From Albugo candida (taxonomy: Eukaryota > Oomycota > Peronosporomycetes > Albuginales): DNA of 64,000 bases. Numbering within the stretch: the first letter of the stretch is position 1; every line of letters begins with the position of its first letter. A program made the translations under genes and the position numbers. The stretch is taken from positions 186,001 to 250,000 of the forward strand of contig JBDOQK010000042.1 in the NCBI GenBank assembly GCA_040437565.1. The letters are read 5' to 3'. This document shows positions 47,199 through 59,810 of this stretch, in pieces. A model generated the notes under the pieces. The model worked only from the letters and a program-made list of their open reading frames with translations, did no database searches and had not been told where the DNA came from.

Positions 47199-50100
47199 CA
47201 TTCTTTCACTTTGACGTGAATAGATTTGTGGTTCTCCAAGCACGTTGCTGTCAACACACACGTACGTGTATATGAATTCGGTATACGCTTTCAGGAAGAA
47301 CTCTGTCCGTCAGATCCATGCTGGTATACATACACGATGATCAAGACATGCTGTCCAGCTCATTTTATACAAAAATGGACAACTATATACATCATTTTAT
47401 AGTGGCCAATCAATGCGTGACACGATCGTAATACTGACCAATAATTTACAATCATCCGTCGAGCTGTGATACGCTACTTTGCAGCGTCTATCTCCGTTAA
47501 GTTTCTGCGTGATTGCTGATCTATTGCCCTGTTGACAAATACTGAAAGACGGTATTGACACCGGTATGGTCTGATGCTATATACATAGCCAAATCACAAG
47601 CTTATCACAACTTACAGAACTCTCCGTCCGAATATGTTGCTGCGTAGGAGTCACGGTCAATACTTGAGAATTTTGTGACAAGAGAGGAGAAATGATATCT
47701 TGTATCATAATTGCGATACTCTGAGTATGGCTCGTTTGACTCAGCTGCTTCTATTGATGCGTGGATAACGATGTAATGCTTCTGTAGCAAGAATCTCTAC
47801 CGCCGTCATTGCTTGTCGAGACTAGATTGATCCTTGCAGAACCTTTCAAATGAAAATCACATTCGCTGCAAGTAATAAGCACTTTCCATTTTTTAGAGCA
47901 CAAAAAACTTGACTTTGTTTTGCTACCCATCTTCGGGCAACATCATTGCCTTAGGTTACTCATTTCTATGAGACAGAAGCATCAAGTTGGATGTATCTGA
48001 AAAAGTTGGGTGATTACTACGCACAGATACTAGCTTTTTTGTTTGCGTCTTGATTACAATAGAGATATACACACTGGAGAGTATCTCAAATCATGTGCGC
48101 ACAAACGGACTTGAATCAGCTGTGCTAAAAGGCTGTTCAGATGGAGTTAGTCGCAGCATTCTCGTATACCGGCACTTGAGCAAATAATGCTCGACATGAG
48201 CATTTGCTAAAAAGCTGATATTCCAACTGAAGAATATCTTGTCAGATATGATTTTTCACCGTTGCAGCCTGTCACTCCGGATCATAAAAGCAAAATTTAT
48301 ACTTTCTCTACGTTCCGTACATATATGTGCAACTGAAAGCCAGGATAAATCCGATTTTAGATTGCCATGCGCTCATACACACATATTAGGAGACTCAATA
48401 TAGATCATTGATGTGTGTTATGTGCATCTTACAACTAACGTATCTAAGGTAACTAGCGATAAAGATCGTAACACACGCACTTTGCATTTTTTCGAATATC
48501 AGGTCAAAGCAGATCCCGAGCAAGAGTAGAAGGGAATCTGCTAGTAGCAAGCACAGAGGATATCAATTATGTGATTGAGTGTACTTGAAGTATTGATTTC
48601 TGGCTAAAAATGACCTTGGTCGCCAAGACAAGACTCAATTTAGTGAATGCATTTCTACTTCAACGAGTAGAATGCGGTAATAGGTGAGAGTTTAGGGTGA
48701 GAAATGGAACGGTGTCGGTATCTTTAGTGATATTATGTAATTGGTAACATCGATAAGCAATTTCGATTTGACTGACGGTAGACAGCGGATCAGCATGTTA
48801 GCGATGAAGTGCCTTATGCTCCATTATGTTTAATTATGTTTAGTGACATTTCTCCGATCCTCACATTTTACCGACCAGCGGGAACAATTGCATGATTGTT
48901 TTCACAGACTCATAGTTGTAAGGAGCTTTTAACATTACTTTATAGTGAGAGTGTATCACTTGAAGCTTATGATATGCCAAACCGTACTTTCCGCCCAACA
49001 TTCGTTCTAAGCCACAAAAATAAAAAGAGTGTTTTGCGCAAAGTTTTCATATCATTAGCATCAACAAGTTGGACTAAGGGTGCAGTTTATCGTCGAACGA
49101 GACAATGCTTCAGCTCATGCTCGCATTGAAAGCTCCTTTTTCTAGTGAGTGTGCAACTTACCAAATGTACAGTGCATATTCCTCGGACGATCTGTGATCG
49201 GGTGCTTGGATGTACCAATATATCCTATCCAGGTCGCAGAAGGATGGGATGCGTTATATTGCATCATCATTGAAAATATTGGAACGAGATNNNNNNNNNN
49301 NNNNNNNNNNNNNNNNNNNNNNNNNNNNNNNNNNNNNNNNNNNNNNNNNNNNNNNNNNNNNNNNNNNNNNNNNNNNNNNNNNNNNNNNNNGTGAATAGAT
49401 TTGTGGTTCTCCAAGCACGTTGCTGTCAACACACACGTACGTGTATATGAATTCGGTATACGCTTTCAGGAAGAACTCTGTCCGTCAGATCCATGCTGGT
49501 ATACATACACGATGATCAAGACATGCTGTCCAGCTCATTTTATACAAAAATGGACAACTATATACATCATTTTATAGTGGCCAATCAATGCGTGACACGA
49601 TCGTAATACTGACCAATAATTTACAATCATCCGTCGAGCTGTGATACGCTACTTTGCAGCGTCTATCTCCGTTAAGTTTCTGCGTGATTGCTGATCTATT
49701 GCCCTGTTGACAAATACTGAAAGACGGTATTGACACCGGTATGGTCTGATGCTATATACATAGCCAAATCACAAGCTTATCACAACTTACAGAACTCTCC
49801 GTCCGAATATGTTGCTGCGTAGGAGTCACGGTCAATACTTGAGAATTTTGTGACAAGAGAGGAGAAATGATATCTTGTATCATAATTGCGATACTCTGAG
49901 TATGGCTCGTTTGACTCAGCTGCTTCTATTGATGCGTGGATAACGATGTAATGCTTCTGTAGCAAGAATCTCTACCGCCGTCATTGCTTGTCGAGACTAG
50001 ATTGATCCTTGCAGAACCTTTCAAATGAAAATCACATTCGCTGCAAGTAATAAGCACTTTCCATTTTTTAGAGCACAAAAAACTTGACTTTGTTTTGCTA

Positions 50101-51389
50101 CCCATCTTCGGGCAACATCATTGCCTTAGGTTACTCATTTCTATGAGACAGAAGCATCAAGTTGGATGTATCTGAAAAAGTTGGGTGATTACTACGCACA
50201 GATACTAGCTTTTTTGTTTGCGTCTTGATTACAATAGAGATATACACACTGGAGAGTATCTCAAATCATGTGCGCACAAACGGACTTGAATCAGCTGTGC
50301 TAAAAGGCTGTTCAGATGGAGTTAGTCGCAGCATTCTCGTATACCGGCACTTGAGCAAATAATGCTCGACATGAGCATTTGCTAAAAAGCTGATATTCCA
50401 ACTGAAGAATATCTTGTCAGATATGATTTTTCACCGTTGCAGCCTGTCACTCCGGATCATAAAAGCAAAATTTATACTTTCTCTACGTTCCGTACATATA
50501 TGTGCAACTGAAAGCCAGGATAAATCCGATTTTAGATTGCCATGCGCTCATACACACATATTAGGAGACTCAATATAGATCATTGATGTGTGTTATGTGC
50601 ATCTTACAACTAACGTATCTAAGGTAACTAGCGATAAAGATCGTAACACACGCACTTTGCATTTTTTCGAATATCAGGTCAAAGCAGATCCCGAGCAAGA
50701 GTAGAAGGGAATCTGCTAGTAGCAAGCACAGAGGATATCAATTATGTGATTGAGTGTACTTGAAGTATTGATTTCTGGCTAAAAATGACCTTGGTCGCCA
50801 AGACAAGACTCAATTTAGTGAATGCATTTCTACTTCAACGAGTAGAATGCGGTAATAGGTGAGAGTTTAGGGTGAGAAATGGAACGGTGTCGGTATCTTT
50901 AGTGATATTATGTAATTGGTAACATCGATAAGCAATTTCGATTTGACTGACGGTAGACAGCGGATCAGCATGTTAGCGATGAAGTGCCTTATGCTCCATT
51001 ATGTTTAATTATGTTTAGTGACATTTCTCCGATCCTCACATTTTACCGACCAGCGGGAACAATTGCATGATTGTTTTCACAGACTCATAGTTGTAAGGAG
51101 CTTTTAACATTACTTTATAGTGAGAGTGTATCACTTGAAGCTTATGATATGCCAAACCGTACTTTCCGCCCAACATTCGTTCTAAGCCACAAAAATAAAA
51201 AGAGTGTTTTGCGCAAAGTTTTCATATCATTAGCATCAACAAGTTGGACTAAGGGTGCAGTTTATCGTCGAACGAGACAATGCTTCAGCTCATGCTCGCA
51301 TTGAAAGCTCCTTTTTCTAGTGAGTGTGCAACTTACCAAATGTACAGTGCATATTCCTCGGACGATCTGTGATCGGGTGCTTGGATGTA
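47199..51389. other. Upstream region of the effector gene, doubled by assembly
   Basis: After removing the artefact this is about 2 kb of non-coding DNA with the effector promoter. Small frames at 47605-47790 (minus) and 48896-49129 (plus), and their copies, have no recognisable motif. Part of it (about 47890-48720) is similar to 52730-53340. Confidence 0.45.
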
Positions 51390-51465
51390 CCAATATATCC
51401 TATCCAGGTCGCAGAAGGATGGGATGCGTTATATTGCATCATCATTGAAAATATTGGAACGAGAT
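47216..51465. repeat. Gap-flanking direct duplication, 2075 bp (assembly artefact)
   Basis: 47216-49290 equals 49391-51465 around the N run at 49291-49390, the largest of the nine overlaps. It is separate from the genuine, diverged duplication whose flippase-tail part begins near its right end. Confidence 0.92.
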
Positions 51466-51870
51466 TGATCGATACCCGAACGATACGGGGACAGTGAGGG
51501 AGAGTGCACGGAGCACAAGCACTTCGTCGACGGTGCACCGTCGTACATCGTCGAGGAATGCATCGAATTCAAGTGGTTTCTCCTTCAATGTAAATCTTAT
51601 GACCAGTGCTGCTAAAGCGTTCATGTCGTTGCATAGTGTGCATTTTGTGGCGTCGGCGTTGAGTGATGCGGAGCAGAGTCTCGTGGAATGATAAACGATC
51701 GTCGAACTATAAAGGGATGCAATCTGAGAGCGGAACAATCGAATGGATAAATTCGACAAAGAACGGATCGGACACTTTGTGTTGTAATTGTACTATTACG
51801 AAAGGACCGGATAGGGTCGGTTGGAGGCATGTCAGAGCCAGCGTGAAGATGTGTATTTGCTGTTTCTGTT
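51390..51870 (+). pseudogene. Decayed second copy of the flippase 3' end
   Basis: Reads TSTSSTVHRRTSSRNASNSS, then LMTSAAKAFMSLHSVHFVAS and ALSDAEQ, clearly the same as the flippase tail at about 42400-42800 (TTSTSSTVHRRSSARKASNSS-type residues), with many substitutions, a deletion and loss of frame before the end. Only the last 150 codons or so are present, so this is a partial copy, not a gene. It lies in the same orientation and order relative to the decayed effector tail that follows. Confidence 0.85.
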
Positions 51871-52168
51871 GTTGATCAATTTTACAATGTGGAATGCAGC
51901 GTTTTGGTTCGAATCAGTTGCAGCATTTTTGTATATGTTATAGATAAGGTCTCGCATTATGCTCTCACACTTACGCAATCTCACACGAGCGCACAGTCCA
52001 CATTGGTTCTATCTGATGGTTTTCCAAACTTCTCAAGCCTCGTAGAAGCATTGACAATATTATTGGGGTCACTTGAATGCGAGGTTATACTTGAACCTCT
52101 ATCACAATCAATCGAATGCGCCAAAGAGAAAGTTTTTTTGATTATCAATGAGAATAAAAACCAGTTGT

Positions 52169-52519
52169 TTATTGCTTTTCTTCTTGAACTTGCTTTAGCG
52201 CACCAGGCTTTGAAAAGTTTGTGCTGTACAGGTTTTGCTGATTTTCTTTCCCCGTATCGAGCCTTATCTTTGTCAGCCGATCTTTTTCACCTCGAAAAGT
52301 GCCTGTGATATCCTCGTGCTTACTTTGGCTCACAAAATGTGAAGCACCTGCATAATTGGATTGTTGGGGTAAAGAACCCATTTCTACACTTTTGTATTTG
52401 ACTGACATCTCGACAGACAAGTTGCATACATTTGAAAGGGTAAATATTCGAAACAACTCGTGAGAATATAAGAGGAGACAAACATGGGGTGCTGGGCTAC
52501 ACCGTGAAGCAAACATCAT
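52169..52519 (-). pseudogene. Decayed second copy of the effector 3' end
   Basis: The minus-strand frame contains AVKYKSVEMG-like sequence (SVKYKSVEMGSLPQQSNYAG) and YSHELFRIFT, aligning with the effector's C-terminal part (43250-43440: VAVKYKSVEMGFLPQPSTYA). Signal peptide, CHxC, CX2CX5G motifs and repeat region are absent. The sequence left of it, down to the stop, has diverged completely. Together with 51390-51870 it mirrors the convergent flippase-effector arrangement. Confidence 0.8.
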
Positions 52520-52729
52520 ATTTTTAAGTGTACAGGATGATAATCTTATCGTCTCCCATTCAGCAGGAAATTTCTGTAGTGAGATCTTTTACCAAGGTCT
52601 TTTCTTGTCAAATTGAGGTTGGCGTTGCGAAGTTTTATGGCTAGTATGTGTTCGATCAGGTCAAAGGGCTGTGTCAAAAGTGATTCGTACGTTCTTAGCG
52701 CACCAGAGGATTAGCTGGTCGCGATTACA

Positions 52730-53340
52730 TTCCGAATTTGAATACCAAAAAATTTCATTTCTTTAGCGTAAGAGACTTGACTTCATTCTGCTGACAAGAT
52801 TCTGGATATAACTTCACATAGAATACTAACTTTTTTTTCGTTTGCATGATCATTGTAGAAGAAGCGTATTGGAGCGTCTTCACTATGGACGTTCAGTAAG
52901 AGCCCATTCTTCACTTAACGAAAAGAACTGCATTAGCTGTCTACAAGGCTTCATATGGTTCAGCCAGCTCCAGCATTCTCGTATATTGGAGGCTCAACAA
53001 CGAAATGTTTCTTTCTTACTAATTATATCTCCGTTTCTGCCTCTCACTGTGAATTTTCAGACGTAGAGCCTATAAGATCTCTACTTTCCATTCCTCTGAT
53101 GCAATTGACATCCTTCCTTAACAAGTTGAACTGAGTTGAGATAACCATGCGCACATATACCAGATTGAAGCGACTCCTGAATAACCACGCGCGCAAATAA
53201 AGTCGAGTAGTCCATTACTATAAACAACTCACGTGTCAGCTGTAGGAACTCTCTAGAGAAAAGATATGGTTTTTGTCAGCGAGTCAAAAGTGGTAATATG
53301 AAGGAGATCAGGCTGAAAAACAGAACAGCTATGAGTAAAG
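52730..53340. repeat. Diverged copy of the effector upstream region
   Basis: Patches such as CAGCATTCTCGTATA, and ACTAAC/ACTAGC followed by a T run and GTTTGC, occur in the same order here and at about 47890-48720. This extends the old duplication past the effector tail: flippase end, effector (mostly deleted), upstream region. Confidence 0.6.
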
Positions 53341-55340
53341 TTTAAGATTATATCGGCTGGTACTAGTGGAGGAAAATGTCAATTGCTATGACAAGAGACA
53401 GACTTCACAGCACTCGATGTGATTTTGTAATGCTTTATACTGTCAAAAATCAATTGCACAATCGTCGCAGACTGACAAGCGAAAAGGTGAGCTCAATCTT
53501 CTTTTATATTATGACTATCGTACGAGTGTCTCAGGTGAAGCTGATAATATTATCATACCGCAACCTCCGTACGCTACACCTTCAATTGACAAAACACACA
53601 TACAATGCGCTCTTTAAGCATCCGCACAATCTCATAAAGCCTACCCACCCGACCAGCAGTTTGGAATTATTTTATGTATTAGCTCCAGAACATTAGTCAC
53701 AAATTTCTTTCTCCGTCTCAAGCTGAGTCAGATTTACGGGCGGAGCGATGTAATGAACTACAGTACAGCATTTGTCTTATAAAAAATGCCTTAACTCGCG
53801 CTCTCAATTCCAATGCTTTTGATGAGTGGGTAACTTCGAAAGCGACATCAGTTGATAGCAAAATCCCTATGGAAGAAAAATACGACAGTTTGCACGAATC
53901 AGAACTCAGGGAAGCCGAAAGCTTTCAAGAACGACCCTCGAAACTCATCATGGAACTAAGATAAGCTTAGAGAAGATTGTTAGAAGAGATCGTTTCCTGA
54001 CAGTTCGTCAAGGGTTTGCTCGTCAACTGCAAGAACCGTCACATGTAAAGTCCGACATCACCTGAGCGGCTGTTTTGTGGCAACGTGACAGATGGGACAA
54101 AGAGAGACGGTCATCACGTGGTACCAGACGGACGTCATGTGAAACGTGACATAGTCAAGTTTGTAATGCCGTTGCACATGCATGTTGCGGTGTTAACATA
54201 CAAGATTAATGCTGAACAAAGATCGCCACCACTTCAGCGACCAAATTCGATGGAGACAAAGAACCGGCTTTTGTTTTATGTCAACATGCCTTTTATTGAA
54301 TCATATCCACCTCCAAGACTCGTGTCTCAACATATACAGCACAAAAATCAGCGGGCAGTCTGCAGAGATCTTTGAGCACATCGAACGCACAGTAAAAGCT
54401 TGAATCGGCGATAACCTCTCCTCAATTATCGCTGTTTCCAGCAAGTGACATGAAATCGCCTCGGACGCAAGAATCCTGCGCGGAATCGAATTGTCACAAT
54501 TTTTGTGAATCTCACCGTCATCTTCTTTGGCGTTGGTCTAGTGGCAGGAATGGACAGTCCGTATTCACAGGTGTTTGATAAAACAAAATAAGGAATGGGC
54601 GCTCATTTCCAAACAAGAAGCCTTTTTCTCAGACAGAATTTGATCCGATTGTAGCTATAAATTACTGAACAGCCGATCACTTGATTTGACTGGAGCAGCC
54701 GCCCGACATCGGATAATTGGTGGGTTAATCCACACGGCTATTCAGTACACCTCCATGTGCTGATAAAAAAATGCGGCAAGCTCACAATACGCCACGACAA
54801 TGGTATGCATCCATTTCTACTTTGATTGGTGACTTCTGATGTACCTCCTTGTGTCTCGCTGTACTGCCGTTCCTAAGACGCAGTTCTTCTTGACAATTTG
54901 TGTTTTACATTCATTGCATTTCCCAGAAAGTTGTGTGATAGACGGACTTGAGATTTTCCATGCGACAGATCAGACCATGTTTAAGCTTCAAATACCAAGT
55001 GTATTGATAATTCTGGTAGTGTGACATCCACTGATGTGCATTGTGCTTTAGTGGTTATATCGACGCTGACATCATACATACATATTGGTATTTCATTGAT
55101 TTTTAAACCATAAGTATGGGCAGTTGTATGAATGGTAATGGAGCCAGCTTCTGCAGATCTCTTCCTAGCACTTTTTGGCCGTCCATATGGCGCTGTGAAT
55201 GCAGTGCTACAAGGAAATTCGGTAGCAGACCTCGTACGCGTACATCGATTTTCTAATTACTTTGGACGACCGCCACAACCGAAATACGTCTGCGTATTAC
55301 TGGCATGCGTAGGCCGTCTTGTTAAATCGTAGTGCGCCCG
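53341..55340 (+). other. Unassigned region with coding-like fragments
   Basis: No complete gene. Best fragment: 53683-53964, a 94-codon frame without ATG that follows a TATTAG acceptor-like site, reading NSNAFDEWVTSKATSVDSKI and ending in TAA; its composition is protein-like but unrecognised. Others: 53376-53696, 54085-54375 and a frame near 54480-54590 reading FVNLTVIFFGVGLVAGMDSP. These may be pieces of one decayed gene. 55132-55332 holds a 66-codon frame just left of the Copia element. Confidence 0.35.
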
Positions 55341-55490
55341 AAAGGTAGATGTAGAGCTTGAAGTTATATTTAAAGTTAAAGACGTTCCTTTGTCCGCTGA
55401 TACTCGTACGTTACCTACAACTCTCTCTTACACGCAGTCAACAATCATTGCAATCTCACAGTCGTTGAACTCCACCAGTCACAGTGTCAC
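55341..55490 (-). repeat. Left end repeat (putative LTR) of the Copia fossil
   Basis: About 150 bp similar in order to 59812-59938 in the same orientation, from AAAGGTAGATGTAGA to CACAGTGTC, with several differences and small indels. It is short for an LTR but within the Copia range. Confidence 0.65.
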
Positions 55491-58400
55491 AATAGTCGCG
55501 TCATTCAACACTCCTTCCCGGATGTCTTGACATCAGACACACTAGCTCGCGTAGTTCGCGTAAGGGAGCAGAGAATTTCTTGGTGAGCACGTCAGCCCGC
55601 ATCATTACGAACAACACCACCTTGTTAACACCCTTCTTGCTGTAATCCTTTACGAACTGTTTACTCACCGCAATGCGCTTCGTTCTCCCAAGCTTTCGTC
55701 CTCGATGATCTCTTTAATCGCCGCCTGGTTGTCGACATGAAGTATCCAACCTCATCGAGTAGCTCATACATTCCGGGTTTCTAACCTGTCGCCAGTAAAG
55801 CCACAATAAAATCTGCTTCCATTGTAGATAGAGCCACGCTTGCTTGTTTCTTACATATCCACCCCACTATCATCCCGTTCGTACACACCACGCAACCACT
55901 CACGGACTTGCGAACCTTGCGGTCCCCTGCATAATTGGCGTCATTGTAGCCTTGTAATGCTACTCGTCCATTCTTGATGTTCACGTCGTCATCGGAACGA
56001 TAAATGAATTGTCTATTCCCGCCCACAGCCAATCGCATTCGCGTGGCATATGCGTTTGTCGGCTGGATCGATGCACGGCAAACACGATGTCAGGTCTCGT
56101 ACAGCGCTCCATCCACAGCAGGCTCCCGATCAACGACTAGAATGTGGATATGGTAGGTTGCTCTATCGTTCCACCGTTTCCTTCAGGTAGAAGATCGTCT
56201 TCGCCTTCCCTGTCTTGATCATCTCCGACCGGTGTTCGCGCTGGATTCGGCAGCTCAAGTCCAGTAGTAACGATTGTCTTTCGAGGGATTTCTCTTGCTC
56301 AAGTTCTTACCCAATCTCGGGGTCGTACATCACCCTTATACCTAGAAACTTTGCCACCACTCCAAAGTTCTTCACTTCTAGCGCGTGCATGTCTTTGAAG
56401 AACTGATTGATCATTGTCGTCTTCGTGCCCGTCATCAAAAGATCACCCACATACACACCCACTTTCATGGTCTTCTGCCGTACATACAGCTGACGGTGCG
56501 ACACTGCGCGATTCCCACTTGCTCGAACGTCTTGTGTAGGAGCTCGGCCAAGAGTCTCCCAAATTGTGTTAGGCCGTATAGGCTCTTCCTCAGTCGCCAT
56601 GCTACCTTCCCTCTGTCGTCTTGATCAGACACTTCAAACTTGTTCCCTTCCATAACCATGCCTTGGAGCGGATACAAAAAGATTTCCAAATCATCTCCCT
56701 TCTTGGTCTACACGTATTCGTTAGAAATGTCGCCGTGTCGCGCGGTGCCTCGCTACAACCTTGCGAGCGGCAGAACTATCTTCGCCGTCGTCATGTTCAT
56801 TCCTGTACTGAATGTCATCACCATGAGATTGTTCGTTGCCACAGGCGACCAGCCTCGCCTTGTATCTCTCTAGCGAGCTGTCAGCGTGACGCTTGGTCTT
56901 ATATAACCGCTTTGGATGCAACAACTTTTCTTCTGCAAACTTTGGCACAACGCCTCGGTGCCATTCGCCTTGAGCGACTCGATCTCGGCAGCGATTGCTT
57001 TCTGCAAATCCTCTGATCGTGTTTACTGCATCGCTTCCCGTTAGTTTTTGGGAGCCGGCCATCTCGGCGACCATTGCAACAGGGACATGCTTTGCACACA
57101 TGTTCCTCGTTGTCATCCGTCCAACTGATTGTTCCTCCCGCTCAACTTCCTTGATGTTCTCGATGGTACCATCCACACGGCACGTTCTGCCTCCTGATCT
57201 TTTGCCTCGACTACCACGCTACGTCTTCTCCTTTCTACCGCAATGGGGATCTTTCCGCCCAGCGTTTCCACAGTCATTTGACGTTGTCGCAGTCAGCTTC
57301 TCGTCCCCTTGCCAGCTTCCTCGCGGTTCGCGACCAACTTTTGAGTGTCGAGTCCTCACATTAAATTTGTTCCTGAAGATGACGGGTCCCGTCTCCATCC
57401 AGCGTCTCTACATTTCTTACGTGTTTCTTCGTAATTACCACTCGGTCAGGCGGTATGTATACCTTCTAGCCCTTTGTCTCGTCGTGCTTTACAATTATTA
57501 GGCCGACCTCCGCCCGTGGTTTCCGAGATCTCTTTCCAGTGTTGAAATAGACAGTGCACGGGTTTTCAATACGACTATGTCGTATATCCTGGGAATTTCT
57601 CCTGGAAGCACTTCAAGTGGCGACATGCGCTTTGTGCTCGCACTTCTTGGACTACGATTGAAAACGTACGTTGCATATTGTACAGCATCTCCCCAAAAAA
57701 ACAAAGGCAGGCCAATCGCAAAAATCATGGATCTTGCCATATTCAGCACTGTGCGATACATTCGCTCCGTCTTCTCATTTGAAGCCTGATTGTTGGCTTC
57801 GCTCACTTGACGCATCACTCCGTAGACTTGCAAAGTGGGTGAACACACTTGTACTCAACATTCCCATCGGTACGTGAACGTGTACCTTGCAGTTGAACAT
57901 CCTTCAAGAGTGCAACAAGAATTTTTCGAACATTTTCGCAGCCTGATATTTGGTCATTGCCAAGAACATTCGGCGGTAGGTAGATGCGTGGTCAATAACG
58001 TTTATCATATGCGGTCGATAGGGGAGTTTCTCCCACTGTCTTCTTTAGCCTGAGCGTTCTTCGAGTGCTTTCCCTGTGTCAAAGTGGGGCAATTGGGATG
58101 GCTTTGATCGATCGAGTGGATGCCTAATAACGATGCGCCAGCCATCTTTACTCTCGGCCTCCCGGTCGTTGGAGCGCAAAGGTGCATAGAATGATACTTT
58201 TGGCTGTCGTTGTAGAAGCTTCATCTTCAGAACATTAATTTCCTTCGCGACTTCGCATACGATTGGTCCATCTCTTGCACGCTTTAGGACGGTTGTCGAC
58301 AGTGTATGACAACACCACAACCTTTCTTTCCAATTCACAGCATGAGAGAAATTTGTGCACCAGGTGTTCCACATAGTATACGTTGCTGACAGTGACTTGC

Positions 58401-59810
58401 CGTTGCTCACCATCAACACGCAATAACATGTTGACATTCCCCATCTTGCTGACATTGATCGTCTGGCCGTCGAGAACCTCACACGAGTCGTCACAGTCTT
58501 TGGCATTCACTAATATCCCCATTTTCATGATCAGGTGCCGGTTGCACCACTGACTAGTATCCATGTGTGCCTCGAAGTCATGTAGCCTGTCGTTACGCTC
58601 AGTGCGAACGCCGCGTGTGAGGCATCAGCCATTTCTTGCAGTCTCTTTTATAGTGACCAATCTCGCTGTATTGGTAGCAACGTTTCTGGCTTTTTGTCGT
58701 CGCCGCGTTTGCAATCGTCCTGACGCAACCACGACCTAATCTTCGGCCATTAGTGGAGTTTCTCGTCTCACTGTCTTCGCTCGACACATATTCGAATGTG
58801 CTCGCGAAATGAGCTACTTCCCATACTTGTCGCAAATGATCTCCACGGTGCCGATCCAGACGAGTAAACATCGCGCGTCTCGTCTCTGGCGTCACTTCTG
58901 CGCAAATATACTACCGCATAAATCGATTGGGGCAAGTCGCTGCTCTCTCCACCGCGATCAGATACTGTACTGGTCGACCCAGGTCCTACTGGCCCGGTTT
59001 CCTGTTTGCATTAGTCTGCTCGCTCAATTAACGATAATTTCAATTTCATACACCTCAAGCATCTTGTTCATCAAGCGCGCCACGGAACACACTTCTGCTG
59101 CCCAGCTAGCCTTCATTTTATCCAAGTATTTTCTGGCTGAGCCATCCAGGTACCGGTTTAATGTCTTCGAATTGAATTTTCAGGCCAAGCACCCCACGGA
59201 CAAGCTGTGCCGAAATCAGTTCATCCAGAAATCGAACCCCCCAATTCTTGAAGCCCGACCTTACCCCCGGATACTCTTCCTTCACCGTAAAACGCTCAAT
59301 TGGTAGCTTCATGTCCTTAATGCTTGGGATCTTGTATCCGTGGTTCTGTGGTGGGCGAAATTCTTTTTGCACCACCGAACCCCGCATTAGTGGAACGAAT
59401 TGTTATGGGCTCGACCCTGCAGTGGAGGCGCCATGAATGGTGATGAGTGCCCATCGCTTCTCCAACCGAGTCAGTTCTTTCTCTACTTTTCCTCGCCGCC
59501 AAGAACTGACTAAATACGCTTCCTCCAGTTGGCATTAGGACGTTGAAGTCAGCGACAGGCTGCTTATTACGATCATTGGTTCCCGCGCCAGGTCGCGAGT
59601 CAAACTTCCGATGAGTCCTTCAATCTATCCAATCGATCGCTTCCGTCTCCGGGGGGTCCACTCTCGCTCTTTCGAGGAGGAATAGCGCTTTCGCTTTCTC
59701 CTGCGCTGACCTGAGCTTTCGTCAGGTCGGCAGCATTGGTAGCGGCATTGACAGCGTGGGTGTCTTGTGGAGTCGTTGGGGTCATAACCTTTTCAGGCGC
59801 ACTACGACCT

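Noticed and set aside
47198-47261. Longer N-terminus of the effector from 47261
   Set aside because: Starting there would bury the signal peptide behind 21 hydrophilic residues; the Met at 47198 places it at the N-terminus.
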